DNA of 64,000 bases from Shewanella sp. AS1 (lineage in GTDB: Bacteria > Pseudomonadota > Gammaproteobacteria > Enterobacterales > Shewanellaceae). Numbering within the stretch: position 1 is the stretch's first letter; every line of letters starts with the position of its first letter. The stretch lies in assembly GCF_021412565.1 (NCBI RefSeq), contig NZ_JAKCLJ010000004.1, positions 228,656 through 292,655 of the forward strand. The letters run 5' to 3'. Below are positions 56,618 to 64,000 of the stretch, piece by piece. A program made the position numbers and the translations under genes. A model generated the notes under the pieces. That model worked only from the letters and a program-made list of their open reading frames with translations, did no database searches and was not told the origin of the DNA.

Positions 56618-58621
56618 TTAAGACTTAAACACGCTGATTTTCTGCTTAATATCCAGTGCCAGATCCGACAGACTCTGCGCTGCATCGACAGTGTCGCCGG
56701 CGCGCTGTTCACCTTCTCTGGCAAGCTCGGTGATCTTGTGTAGGTTACGGGTGATTTCATCGGCCACGGCGCTTTGCTGCTCTGTGGCGCTGGCGATGCT
56801 ACTGGAGGTGATTGCCAGCTCACCTATGCTTAAGGTGATCTTGTCCAGTTGTCCCGCCGCTTCTTCACCCTGATGAGCAGATTGAGTACCGAGTTGGTGA
56901 CTCTCACTCATCTGTTCGACAGTCACTTTAATCTGGGATTGTAGCTGGGTGATGGTGTGGCTGATCTCTGAAATCGATTTTTGGGTGCGCTGAGCCAGGG
57001 TTCTGACCTCATCGGCAACCACGGCAAAACCGCGTCCCTGCTCACCGGCACGGGCAGCCTCGATAGCGGCATTGAGCGCCAGTAGGTTGGTTTGCTCGGC
57101 GATGCTGTTGATCACCTCTGTGACCTGGCTAATGGCTTCGCTCTCTTTACTGACACCCTCGACACTGGTGTGACTCGCGGTTAACTGTTCACTCAGTGTG
57201 CCTAAGCCTTGCACCACCATTAACAACTGGTTATGGCCATCGCGAGAGGCATTATCGACCTGCAGACTCTTATTAGCGCCTTCGCTGGCATGGTTGGCAA
57301 CATCGCGAATGGAGGTCGACATCTCTTCGATGGCTGTGGCGATTTGATCTGTTTGGTTCATTAAGGATTGCGCCTCTTCACCATTGAGTCTGGCTATCTC
57401 CTGGGCGCTATTCGCCTGGGCTTCCAGCGTATTAACAGAGGTCTGCAGTGCCTGGATCAGGTTTCTCAGGTTAGAGGCCATCTGATCGGCGCTGCGAGTG
57501 ATACTGTCGACTTCATTTTCACTCGCAGTTGAGGTTTGAGCGAATTGCTGCGACAGATCCCCTTCACCCAGCTGGGTTAATTGCTTTTGCAATAGGGTCA
57601 GCGGCTTGAGGGTTTTAATGAGCAATAAGGAGAGCAGCAGGGTGATCACAACTATGCCAACTACGGCGACTGCGGCGTTAATGGCAAGCAGCTCAAGGCT
57701 CTCTTCATTTAATTCATCTTCTTTTGTCTGCCCGAGCAGGGTCCAGTTCCAACCTGGAATGCTAAGGGAGCGGGCAAACATCGCATCGCCCTGGGCATTG
57801 TTGTAATGCCAGGCGCCCTTGTGTTGCTTGATCTGTTCTGGGGTGAGTCCATCCAGTATCGCTGAAGTGATGACTGTGCCGGATTCTTGCCTGGGCTGCG
57901 AGATTATCTGATTATTAGCGTTGTTCACTAAGGTGAAGTAACCGGACTCTTCCAGTACTAGATTCGTCACGGCGCGCTGCAGATCCCTAAGGGAGTCTGA
58001 GATATCAAAGCCGATATAGAGAATACCTATCACGCCGCCACTGTTGTCGCGAATGGGGCGATAGACAGTCATATAGTCCTTGCCAAACAGCTTGGCATAA
58101 CCTTCATATTCCTTGCCCTTAATTAATCCAGGGTAGCCTGGGTGAGTCTGTCCCAAGCTAGTGCCTAAGGCGCGGCTGCCATCGGCTTTCTTGAGCGAGG
58201 TGGCAATACGTACAAAATCATCACCATCGCGCACAAATACCGTAGCAGTGCCGCCTGTGAGGCTGGAGAAGTGATCAACAATATCAACGGCATTGTTGAC
58301 CTGTTTCTCTTCATGTAGCAGTTCAGGTGTGGCTTTACCCGCTACAGTGATTTTGCTGTCTAAACGGGTGAAATGGCCAGGGTAGAGTGTACGTAGGAGA
58401 TCGGCATTGCGTTTAGCCAGTGACACTAAACTGTCATATTCCAGTTCAATTAAATTTGCGGTGCTTTGCATCTGCGCCTGCATGGCTGTCATGGCTTTCT
58501 CTTTCAGCACATTTGATGCGGTAATGTAGGAGATGCTACTGAGTACACAAAATACCACCAGGGTGAGTATGAAGGAGAGTACACCTATCTGTTTAGCTAT
58601 GGGCCAATGTTTATAATTCAT
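56618..58621 (-). CDS. Methyl-accepting chemotaxis protein with Cache sensor
   Basis: This 667-residue receptor signals to CheA/CheW. It has membrane helix 1 (about 12-34) and a large periplasmic Cache-type domain (about 40-295, with [32 protein letters not shown] and [27 protein letters not shown]). Membrane helix 2 (about 312-336), a HAMP segment (about 337-390) and a signalling coiled coil follow. The hairpin tip [38 protein letters not shown] is conserved. It ends without a CheR pentapeptide. The ligand is unknown. Confidence 0.93.
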   Translation of the reverse strand: MNYKHWPIAKQIGVLSFILTLVVFCVLSSISYITASNVLKEKAMTAMQAQMQSTANLIELEYDSLVSLAKRNADLLRTLYPGHFTRLDSKITVAGKATPELLHEEKQVNNAVDIVDHFSSLTGGTATVFVRDGDDFVRIATSLKKADGSRALGTSLGQTHPGYPGLIKGKEYEGYAKLFGKDYMTVYRPIRDNSGGVIGILYIGFDISDSLRDLQRAVTNLVLEESGYFTLVNNANNQIISQPRQESGTVITSAILDGLTPEQIKQHKGAWHYNNAQGDAMFARSLSIPGWNWTLLGQTKEDELNEESLELLAINAAVAVVGIVVITLLLSLLLIKTLKPLTLLQKQLTQLGEGDLSQQFAQTSTASENEVDSITRSADQMASNLRNLIQALQTSVNTLEAQANSAQEIARLNGEEAQSLMNQTDQIATAIEEMSTSIRDVANHASEGANKSLQVDNASRDGHNQLLMVVQGLGTLSEQLTASHTSVEGVSKESEAISQVTEVINSIAEQTNLLALNAAIEAARAGEQGRGFAVVADEVRTLAQRTQKSISEISHTITQLQSQIKVTVEQMSESHQLGTQSAHQGEEAAGQLDKITLSIGELAITSSSIASATEQQSAVADEITRNLHKITELAREGEQRAGDTVDAAQSLSDLALDIKQKISVFKS

Positions 58622-59250
58622 TGTAATAATCCATTATTCTTTCGTTATGGCGCTAACATTAACGAAAAGAAAACAATAAAGGGTTGATGTAGATCTATAT
58701 CGTTCAACTTGATACAAACTTAAGTCAGTTTTGAGATGAGAAAGTTTGGTTATTAGGATCTGTTTCAGGAAATAATGGTTTATCACATTATTTTTCAATG
58801 GATTTTTTGTCTGAAAAATGTTGTTTTTTTGTGATTAAATTTTGTTTCTTGCTTTATATGAATAGCAAACGTGTCGATAAGGTTCGATGTAGCTTTTCTG
58901 GCTGTAGCCCATTCGGATGACACTGGTTTGACTAAGTAATAGTTGGATGTGTGAACTACATCACTCAGTTGGTGATTTTTTGGTCAAGTTTTGCGAGGGG
59001 ATTATATTGAAAAACTTACTCGATCGGCTAATCTAGCTGAGTAATTTACCTTGAGCTAAACTAAGTGATTTTTTATGCATAAAAGTAAATTAAATGTTTA
59101 AATTTGTTTTTATAACGTCATGATTTTAATTGAAAATTGTTTTTATATTTTTTATTAAAACCTATTCGTTATGAATAATTAACTATCTTCTTAGTGTGAT
59201 ATTGAGAGCATCTTGGTGTTGACAAGCCACTTGGCGACATTGGAGTAAAT
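58622..59250. promoter_or_regulatory. AT-rich divergent gap between the MCP and barrel genes
   Basis: About 630 bases with no convincing gene or hairpin. It should hold both promoters; no known operator stands out. Confidence 0.4.
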
Positions 59251-60147
59251 ATGAAGTTTTTTGCAAAATCTTGCGGTATTGGTTTATCCGTACTGGTCAG
59301 CTATTTAGGATATCAATCCGATCTGCAGGCTGCTGAGTTTCATTTTCCAACCAGCGCCAGTGTGACCTATGTTACCACCTCAGAGGCGGATATCGACAAT
59401 ACTCAGCAGCAGTTGCAGCGTGATGAGTTTATGTTCAGGGCTCGCACTACTATTCCATTGACCCAGCGCTGGTCCGTGAGTCTTGGCGGCGGTTATGATC
59501 GCCTCAACTATGACTGGGGACAAAAGAACCAGGCCCTGTTTAATAATCTGGGCGCCTGGCCAACAGTAGACAGATATAATGCCAGCGTTGCCGTGAGCTA
59601 TGTGTTCAGCCCGCGCTGGGTATTTATGGTGGCACCTACGGTGCAGTATGCCTATGCCGAAGGTACGTCTGCGTCTAACGCCCAGAGTTACGGCGTATTG
59701 GGTTCGGCTATGATGCGCCTAGATAATGGCAGTATGATTGGCTTCGGCTTAGCCTATCTGAATGACATTGAAGAGGTGAGAATTCTGCCTTACGTATCTG
59801 TAAGCTGGCAGATCACAGATAAACTCAGACTGGGTAACCCATTCTCGGCCGGTTTCAGTGGTGGCGGCGGATTGGAGCTGAGTTATCAAATGTCTGATCG
59901 TTTCGACGTGGGTGTAGGGGCTTCTAGCCGTACAGAGCGTTTCTTAGTGCGTGACGATGATGTCGTTATGGAGATCAGCGATATTGTGAGTTTTGTGCGT
60001 GCTGGCTGGCATGCAACCTCGGCACTGACGATCAACGGTTACTTAGGTTACTACTTTAACAGTGAACTGGAACTGAGCGAGCCAAATATGGATATGGATA
60101 TGGATAACCAGCTTGCAATGGGTTTATCCATCGGATTCGATTTCTAG
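59251..60147 (+). CDS. Outer-membrane beta-barrel protein (DUF6268-like)
   Basis: The 298-residue product has a signal peptide (cleavage after LQAA) and alternating beta strands: SVTYVTTSEADI, RARTTIPLTQRWSVSLGGGYDRLNYDWG, YNASVAVSYVFSPRWVFMVAPTVQYAYAEG. It ends in a Phe-terminated strand (MGLSIGFDF), the usual outer-membrane insertion signal. I believe it belongs to the DUF6268 barrel family. Its transport or structural role is unknown. It is transcribed alone, with a strong terminator after. Confidence 0.8.
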   Translation: MKFFAKSCGIGLSVLVSYLGYQSDLQAAEFHFPTSASVTYVTTSEADIDNTQQQLQRDEFMFRARTTIPLTQRWSVSLGGGYDRLNYDWGQKNQALFNNLGAWPTVDRYNASVAVSYVFSPRWVFMVAPTVQYAYAEGTSASNAQSYGVLGSAMMRLDNGSMIGFGLAYLNDIEEVRILPYVSVSWQITDKLRLGNPFSAGFSGGGGLELSYQMSDRFDVGVGASSRTERFLVRDDDVVMEISDIVSFVRAGWHATSALTINGYLGYYFNSELELSEPNMDMDMDNQLAMGLSIGFDF

Positions 60148-60173
60148 CATTAATGCCCAAGTGGCAGCAAGAT

Positions 60174-60210
60174 AAAAAAAGCCAGGTGACTTATTGTGAC
60201 CTGGCTTTTT
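60174..60210. terminator. Terminator of the barrel gene
   Basis: AAAAAGCCAGGT and ACCTGGCTTTTT form a stem around a GACTTATTGTG loop. It works for both convergent genes. Confidence 0.9.
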
Positions 60211-60232
60211 AGTCTCTGACGATTGTATCGAA

Positions 60233-60793
60233 TTACAGCGCCAGCATGGCTTTTTTCAGGCTCTTTTGGGCTGGCTTATCGCCTAACCATATATTGAGCA
60301 GCGCCTGTCTGAAGGCTTCACCCTCAATTGTGGCTTGCTTCTCGCCATTCTTATAGGCGGTAACGCCAAGGCCTTTTTGCGCTTCAAAGGTGAATTGGTC
60401 GCCCTCGACTATCTCTGCGGTAAACAGCGCCATAAAGGCATCTATCTCGGGTTGGATCGGCGCCATGTTGTCATTGGTGGCACTCTCAAAGCCCTCGATA
60501 ATGGCATCATGCATCTTATCTGAGGTGATAAGTCCTGAGGTGATATTTAGGCGGATAGCGGCGATATCCGCATCCAGCACGGCCTGAGTGTTTGAAACCT
60601 GGCTTGGGGTGTAGAGGCTGCCGACATAGAGATCCATAAAGAACTTGCTACGGACTCCGGCGCCATTGAGTTGCAGAGTCTGATTTGCAACGCTTAGCTG
60701 CTCTGTTACCTCAACATCTGAGACGGTTCTGGCGCTGGCTTGGCTGCCAATCAATAAACTTGCCAGCAAAGTGGCTTGGATAAACGGTTTCAT
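60233..60793 (-). CDS. Periplasmic chalcone isomerase-like protein
   Basis: The 186-residue protein has a signal peptide (LLIGSQASA) and the chalcone-isomerase-like fold: QLNGAGVRSKFFMDLYVGSLYTPSQVSNTQAVLDADIAAIRLNI, then GLITSDKMHDAIIEGFESATNDN and KGLGVTAYKNGEKQATIEGEAFRQALLNIWLGDKPAQKSLKKAML. Bacterial members have no shown isomerase activity and may bind fatty acids. The gene stands alone. Confidence 0.88.
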   Translation of the reverse strand: MKPFIQATLLASLLIGSQASARTVSDVEVTEQLSVANQTLQLNGAGVRSKFFMDLYVGSLYTPSQVSNTQAVLDADIAAIRLNITSGLITSDKMHDAIIEGFESATNDNMAPIQPEIDAFMALFTAEIVEGDQFTFEAQKGLGVTAYKNGEKQATIEGEAFRQALLNIWLGDKPAQKSLKKAMLAL

Positions 60794-60888
60794 AGTACCT
60801 CGTTATTATTTTAATCAGCTCAGAAGGAACTTGGCTGGTTTGAGTCTTGCTTATGTCTTGTTTAGATTATTTAGATAGTTGGCTTGGC

Positions 60889-61368
60889 CTAGCCGCGGTG
60901 GCCTATCTGATATTGTCCCGACTGATGAAACAGAACCGCCTGTTTTTTCTTGGGAGAGATCAACAGTGGGCCATCATCGAAAAACAGAAAGCATTTCCAG
61001 TTGCGGGCAAAAACATCCCAACGTGTCTCGATCACCTGATATTTCTCGTAGCAGAAATAGACCAAGGTATCCTCAGCCCAGTCGATATGATTAGCCAGCA
61101 GTTCGGGAAGCTCAGGGGCTTCACTGTCCCAGGCGCTCTGCCAATGATCTGTCTCAATCCAGGTATCGCCCTTGGCGGCCCAGTCGCCCTTGGTAAACTG
61201 CTCGGTGCGGCTGCTCTTATTGCTTATCCACTTATTCCAAACTTCCATAGAAGATTTCTGATCTAAAGGTTTGATCAGCGCCTGATCCTCCTCACTGACC
61301 GGAAGATCCTTATGATTGAAAATCCATTTACGTTTATATGCTTGCAGTGGAATATAGGTATGCGCCAC
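60889..61368 (-). CDS. DUF2947 family protein
   Basis: A 159-residue cytosolic protein (MAHTYIPLQAYKRKWIFNHKDLPVSEEDQALIKPL, then EVWNKWIS and DWAEDTLVYFCYEKYQVIETRWDVFARNWKCFLFFDDGPLL). I recall this pattern as the DUF2947 family of Vibrio and Shewanella, rich in Trp and Phe. No catalytic motif is seen. It is the last core-like gene before accessory DNA. Confidence 0.8.
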   Translation of the reverse strand: MAHTYIPLQAYKRKWIFNHKDLPVSEEDQALIKPLDQKSSMEVWNKWISNKSSRTEQFTKGDWAAKGDTWIETDHWQSAWDSEAPELPELLANHIDWAEDTLVYFCYEKYQVIETRWDVFARNWKCFLFFDDGPLLISPKKKQAVLFHQSGQYQIGHRG

Positions 61369-61520
61369 AGGGCCTCGCTATCAGGTATCAAAATCGTGGC
61401 GATCATTATACGGATAGCGGCAGGACAAAGGAAACTTAGCCTGATTATTAATAGCAGATTTGTGTTATCGAGAATGAAATGGTGATTTTTAAGGCTAAGT
61501 CATTATGGAGGTAGGTGGAA

Positions 61521-61550
61521 CAACTCTCGCCGGAAAAGCGGCGAGAGTTG
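61521..61550. other. Perfect 12-bp inverted repeat
   Basis: CAACTCTCGCCG (61521-61532) and CGGCGAGAGTTG (61539-61550) pair around GAAAAG, 10 bases before the left attC-like site. There is no T-tract, so it is not a simple terminator. It marks the edge of the cassette-like segment. Confidence 0.7.
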
Positions 61551-61560
61551 CAGGGGAAAA

Positions 61561-61626
61561 ATTTAACGATAAGCATTTCCGGGCGGCACGATAACGTCGA
61601 AGTCCGAGTGAAGGCGCTTGTTAAAT
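61561..61626 (-). other. attC-like site 1
   Basis: On the minus strand the site starts ATTTAAC and ends GTTAAAT, exactly complementary and fitting RYYYAAC...GTTRRRY. The 66 bases between include an AAGCGC/AAGC pairing and a partial central stem. The TAA stop of the preceding gene lies inside the first box, as in integron gene cassettes. Confidence 0.65.
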
Positions 61627-62112
61627 TCCATTTACTCTGGTTAGAGTTACCACACCTTTTGATGATGCGATTGTTGATATGAATGTTCCTGACATTTTAT
61701 TTTTTGACTCTATAACTAAGTTCAATATTGTAGAACTTGGTCTTTTGAGGCCTTCTTCTTTATATACTATGTCTAACGAATTTTTTGAGAATGCTCGATA
61801 CGTTACGGAACCTTGGAGTTCCACATGACCTCTTTTTTCAGCGTTATACTCAATAACACCGTTGATTGAATCTTCCGATATTTTTTCTCCAATGCCATTT
61901 ATTGTGTTTCCTGACTGACCAATAATGAACTCATAGTTTGTTTTTAATCCAATGTATGGTTTGTATGATGATTGCTCAGTTTTGTATTCAACCTTCCAAT
62001 ATCCAGTTAGTCGATCTTTCTTGTATATGTAATCGTTCCAGATACCGAATACCAAGGCGATGACAATCGCGCTGATTAATGAGCCTGTGACATTTTTGGT
62101 GATTTCTGACAT
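61621..62112 (-). CDS. Cassette-like membrane-anchored protein, unknown
   Basis: This 163-residue protein has an N-terminal membrane helix (about 9-27, VTGSLISAIVIALVFGIWN). A beta-rich domain follows (LTGYWKVEYKTEQSSYKPYIGLKTNYEFIIGQSGNTINGIGEKI). The gene is clearly AT-richer than the core. AGGAAGAG precedes the ATG, and its stop lies inside an attC-like site. I do not recognise the family. It resembles the unknown membrane or exported proteins often found in integron cassettes. Confidence 0.7.
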   Translation of the reverse strand: MSEITKNVTGSLISAIVIALVFGIWNDYIYKKDRLTGYWKVEYKTEQSSYKPYIGLKTNYEFIIGQSGNTINGIGEKISEDSINGVIEYNAEKRGHVELQGSVTYRAFSKNSLDIVYKEEGLKRPSSTILNLVIESKNKMSGTFISTIASSKGVVTLTRVNGI

Positions 62113-62124
62113 TTCTCTTCCTGA

Positions 62125-62172
62125 ATTTACCGCCGCATTCAGCGGCTTGTCCGCTGCAATGCTTTGTTAGAA
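62125..62172 (-). other. attC-like site 2
   Basis: On the minus strand TTCTAAC opens the site, a GCATT/AATGC outer stem and a CAGCGG/CCGCTG inner stem fold inside, and GGTAAAT closes it. TTCTAAC is the exact complement of GTTAGAA at 62769-62775, the presumed start of the same cassette, as the integron model predicts. Confidence 0.6.
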
Positions 62173-62753
62173 GCGCTCATTTCATCCATTTCATCCGGAT
62201 TGCTGAGGTACATCTTAACAAGTTGGTGTCTATCAAGCCCTTTATTGCTAAGACCAATGTCCTCTCGAATAGCCTTATACAATTCGTCAACGGCCTTCAG
62301 AACGTGACCGCCGTCAGAAGAGATCTTTTGAAAGTTTAGCTGGGCATTTATTACCTTTGGTGATCCCCACAGAACTACGTTCGTTTTGAACCCCACCATG
62401 AAATCGACAAGCTCTTGTTGAGAAGGTGGTTTTAATGAAACGTTTTCGTTACCTTCAGCCATCATGCGGGCCGCTATGTCCAAAAAATCCTTGTATATCT
62501 CAACTTTTCTTGAGCGATGCGCCTCTTCGATCTCTCTTTTTTTTATCTGAGATTGTGTGTAAAGAGCTCCGCCAACACCTACCAAAACAGTCGCCATTGC
62601 ACCAACAATGGCCGCAGATACTGACGAGTTGGCACTTTCCAGGAACGTCAATAGTCGGGCTGCAACAAGCCAAAGGAGGTAGCCGGCCCCGAAGATCAGT
62701 ACCAATCCAAATAGGACGCTGACAAACTGCCAAAATTTCGAAGTCTTACTCAT
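62139..62753 (-). CDS. Cassette-like protein with two membrane helices, unknown
   Basis: This 204-residue protein has two membrane helices (about 10-34 FVSVLFGLVLIFGAGYLLWLVA; about 43-65 SVSAAIVGAMATVLVGVGGALYT) and a cytoplasmic helical part (EIEEAHRSRKVEIYKDFLDIAARMMAEG). The tail LQRTSR reads into the attC-like site, a familiar artefact of cassette genes. AAGGAT precedes the ATG. I do not recognise the family. Confidence 0.7.
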   Translation of the reverse strand: MSKTSKFWQFVSVLFGLVLIFGAGYLLWLVAARLLTFLESANSSVSAAIVGAMATVLVGVGGALYTQSQIKKREIEEAHRSRKVEIYKDFLDIAARMMAEGNENVSLKPPSQQELVDFMVGFKTNVVLWGSPKVINAQLNFQKISSDGGHVLKAVDELYKAIREDIGLSNKGLDRHQLVKMYLSNPDEMDEMSASNKALQRTSR

Positions 62754-62793
62754 AGCTATCCTTTATGCTTCTAACATTTTAATAGTGAGATCC

Positions 62794-62814
62794 TGCAAGG
62801 TAGCTTACCTTGCA
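62794..62814. other. Perfect 9-bp hairpin before the cassette segment
   Basis: TGCAAGGTA and TACCTTGCA pair around GCT. It could be a terminator or part of an attachment site. Confidence 0.6.
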
Positions 62815-62848
62815 AGCTTGAAAGACCTTCCAAATAAGGAGGTGCTTT

Positions 62849-62983
62849 ATGTATCGGCGAAGCAAGAAGTACCAACAGCAGGTCGGTTATTTGGCTGCTG
62901 CGGGTGCCGAAAGGGAAAGAAAGCGGCTCGAAGAAGGCATTGGTGATCTTATTGCTCACCCTTTCCAGATAGGCGGCAAATAG
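62849..62983 (+). CDS. Small 44-residue protein, unknown
   Basis: A perfect AAGGAGG site lies 6 bases before the ATG at 62849. The 44-codon frame encodes a basic, helical peptide starting MYRRSKKYQQQVGYLAAAG and ending AHPFQIGGK. It is transcribed opposite to the cassette-like genes. I do not recognise it. The strong ribosome-binding site favours a real gene. Confidence 0.6.
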   Translation: MYRRSKKYQQQVGYLAAAGAERERKRLEEGIGDLIAHPFQIGGK

Positions 62984-63228
62984 CTGTGGGTTCATTACTC
63001 ATCCTTAAGTAGCCGTTTAAAAAACAGTCGTGAAAAATTAGCCGTGAAATCACTTATGAAACTATACTACTCTGTTTTTTGGTCGATAAACAAGCAGTAA
63101 ATGCTATTAATTCATTCATATTAATGACTTGGATCAAGCTGTTGCCAGATCTGAAAGCTAACTGAAAGTTAATTCTGAAAACTAAATATAAAAGCAAGCT
63201 CAGTATCTGCTAGCAGTGTGTCGTAGAA
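62984..63228. other. AT-rich spacer, nothing supported
   Basis: No gene, hairpin or repeat could be supported between the small ORF and the first long direct repeat. Confidence 0.4.
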
Positions 63229-63443
63229 ACCGTTTCGATGGGGCTATTTCTTTAGTCTTGATAGCCTTTGCCTGTTTTTGCCTGAAGGTTAATGGTCACC
63301 AGGGGCGGGATTGTGAATGTTTTTACGCATAATTTGGAGGTGGCTGGGTGTTTCTGGAGAAAACATTTGCCGCATGGATGCGGCGGGTGAGCCATCATGG
63401 ATGATTTCACGGCGTTTTGCGCAAGAAATTCCCATCCACTTGC
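63229..63443. repeat. Long direct repeat, copy 1
   Basis: About 215 bases nearly identical to 63512-63729. It starts ACCGTTTCGATGGGGCTATT and carries palindromes GCCGCAT-GG-ATGCGGC and ATCAT-GG-ATGAT. It reads as a minus-strand frame with a Cys/His run, but this also occurs in the other copy and is not convincing as a gene. Confidence 0.85.
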
Positions 63444-63511
63444 TACAACAGTTTTACAAAGAGCACGTATGCACTCACCTTGGATGGTCATGGTAGCTAT
63501 CAGCATCATAT

Positions 63512-63729
63512 ACCGTTTCGATGGGGCTATTTTCTTTGGTCTTGATGGCTTTTTCCTATTATTAGCCTAAAGGATAGTGGTCACCAAGGGCTTGATTGTG
63601 AACGTTTTTGCGTAGCATTTGGAGATGGCAGGGTGTTTCTGGAGCAAACATTTGCCGCATGGATGCGGCGAGTGAGCCATCATGGATGATTTCACGGCGT
63701 TTTGCGCAAGAAATTCCCAGCCATTTGCT
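63512..63729. repeat. Long direct repeat, copy 2
   Basis: Second copy of the preceding repeat, separated from it by 68 bases. It keeps both palindromes and diverges mainly in the 40 to 90 bp zone. It ends about 145 bases before an IS element. Confidence 0.85.
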
Positions 63730-63875
63730 TACCACTGTTTGCGAATTCGTTCTATTTCAGACATCCCTTTTTTGCAGCTTTATTAGTGCACCGCCATAGC
63801 GATTTTGCTGCTTATGCTTAATATCGAAGCGCGTTTTGCTGTTCGGTATTGAGTGCAGTTGTTTCGGTATTGGTT

Positions 63876-64000
63876 TGTAGTGGTCAACTAAAATTGGCCA
63901 CGGTTTTGTATTCAAGCCAATATCTTCGCTCTGACTCATTGGGTGTCAGCCCACCGTTATATTGATGTGGTCTCAGCTGACTGTAATACCCCGTCACATA
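63876..64000 (-). mobile_element. IS3-family insertion sequence, 3' end
   Basis: The element enters from the right edge. Its end is near TGTAGTGGTCAACTAAAATT (63876), a TG-starting terminal repeat followed directly by the end of a transposase gene. The remainder lies outside the window. Confidence 0.7.
63884..64000 (-). CDS. IS3-family transposase (OrfB), C-terminal fragment in view
   Basis: The minus strand reads YVTGYYSQLRPHQYNGGLTP, then NESERRYWLEYKTVANFS and a TGA at 63884. The pattern YY...RPH..NGGLTP.E is the C-terminal signature of IS3-family DDE transposases (rve domain). The gene continues beyond the right edge of the window, so its integrity cannot be judged. Confidence 0.82.
   Translation of the reverse strand, partial: YVTGYYSQLRPHQYNGGLTPNESERRYWLEYKTVANFS

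Noticed and set aside
62771..62995. 74-residue minus-strand ORF
   Set aside because: Antisense to the 44-residue ORF that has a perfect ribosome-binding site; no signal of its own.
63252..63509. 85-residue minus-strand ORF with Cys/His run
   Set aside because: It lies within the long direct repeats, and similar frames arise in the other copy; a by-product of repeat sequence.
63757..63939. 60-residue minus-strand ORF across the IS boundary
   Set aside because: It uses another frame than the recognisable transposase C-terminus and crosses the element end.

Overview
The window is chromosomal DNA of a Shewanella-like gammaproteobacterium. The evidence is the tmRNA tag (ANDDNYALAA), the gene order smpB/ssrA - ratA - rnfH - bamE - split-borosin pair - GGDEF protein - aceB - aceA, the block rlmN-pilW-rodZ-ispG-hisS-yfgM-bamB-der, and the cydABX operon. 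The species cannot be fixed from the sequence alone.

Positions 1-12267 are the integrase-proximal end of a genomic island inserted at the 3' end of ssrA. A P4-type tyrosine integrase (10827-12068, minus) abuts the tmRNA gene, and the rest of the island runs leftward beyond the window. It carries a defence cluster: a SNF2-like helicase (truncated by the window edge), an AIPR-family protein, a type III restriction-modification Mod/Res pair, and a two-gene Xre-ImmA/IrrE plus DUF4411 (PIN-like) module that resembles a toxin-antitoxin pair.

Positions 12268-29806 are core chromosome: tmRNA and smpB, ratA-rnfH, bamE, then a split borosin RiPP operon (a SonM-type peptide backbone N-methyltransferase, a SonA-type 71-residue precursor, and a TPR-GGDEF protein). 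An 18-copy heptamer array follows. Next come the glyoxylate-shunt genes aceB and aceA, an NTF2-like secreted protein, an orphan ParA with a small partner, and several small or single genes (DUF3820, NrfJ-like, GNAT, 5'-nucleotidase-like, CNNM/CBS membrane protein).

Positions 29953-38858 hold the conserved block rlmN-pilW-rodZ-ispG-hisS-yfgM-bamB-der, covering ribosome and tRNA modification, pilus and cell-shape assembly, isoprenoids, histidyl-tRNA charging and outer-membrane biogenesis. Positions 39094-51522 hold an unknown membrane protein, xseA divergent from guaB-guaA, tadA, a 45-residue small protein, mltF and purL. Positions 51523-61368 hold a long leader followed by cydA-cydB-cydX, a NYN/PIN-like protein, a methyl-accepting chemotaxis protein, an outer-membrane barrel protein, a chalcone isomerase-like protein and a DUF2947 protein.

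Positions 61521-64000 are accessory DNA. Two minus-strand genes lie between attC-like sites in the layout of integron gene cassettes, with no integrase in view. They are followed by a 44-residue small ORF, two ~215-bp direct repeats, and the 3' end of an IS3-family transposase cut by the window edge.

The two regions most worth a second look are the composite defence island (1-10548) and the borosin operon (15299-18167). No CRISPR array, rRNA or tRNA gene was seen.
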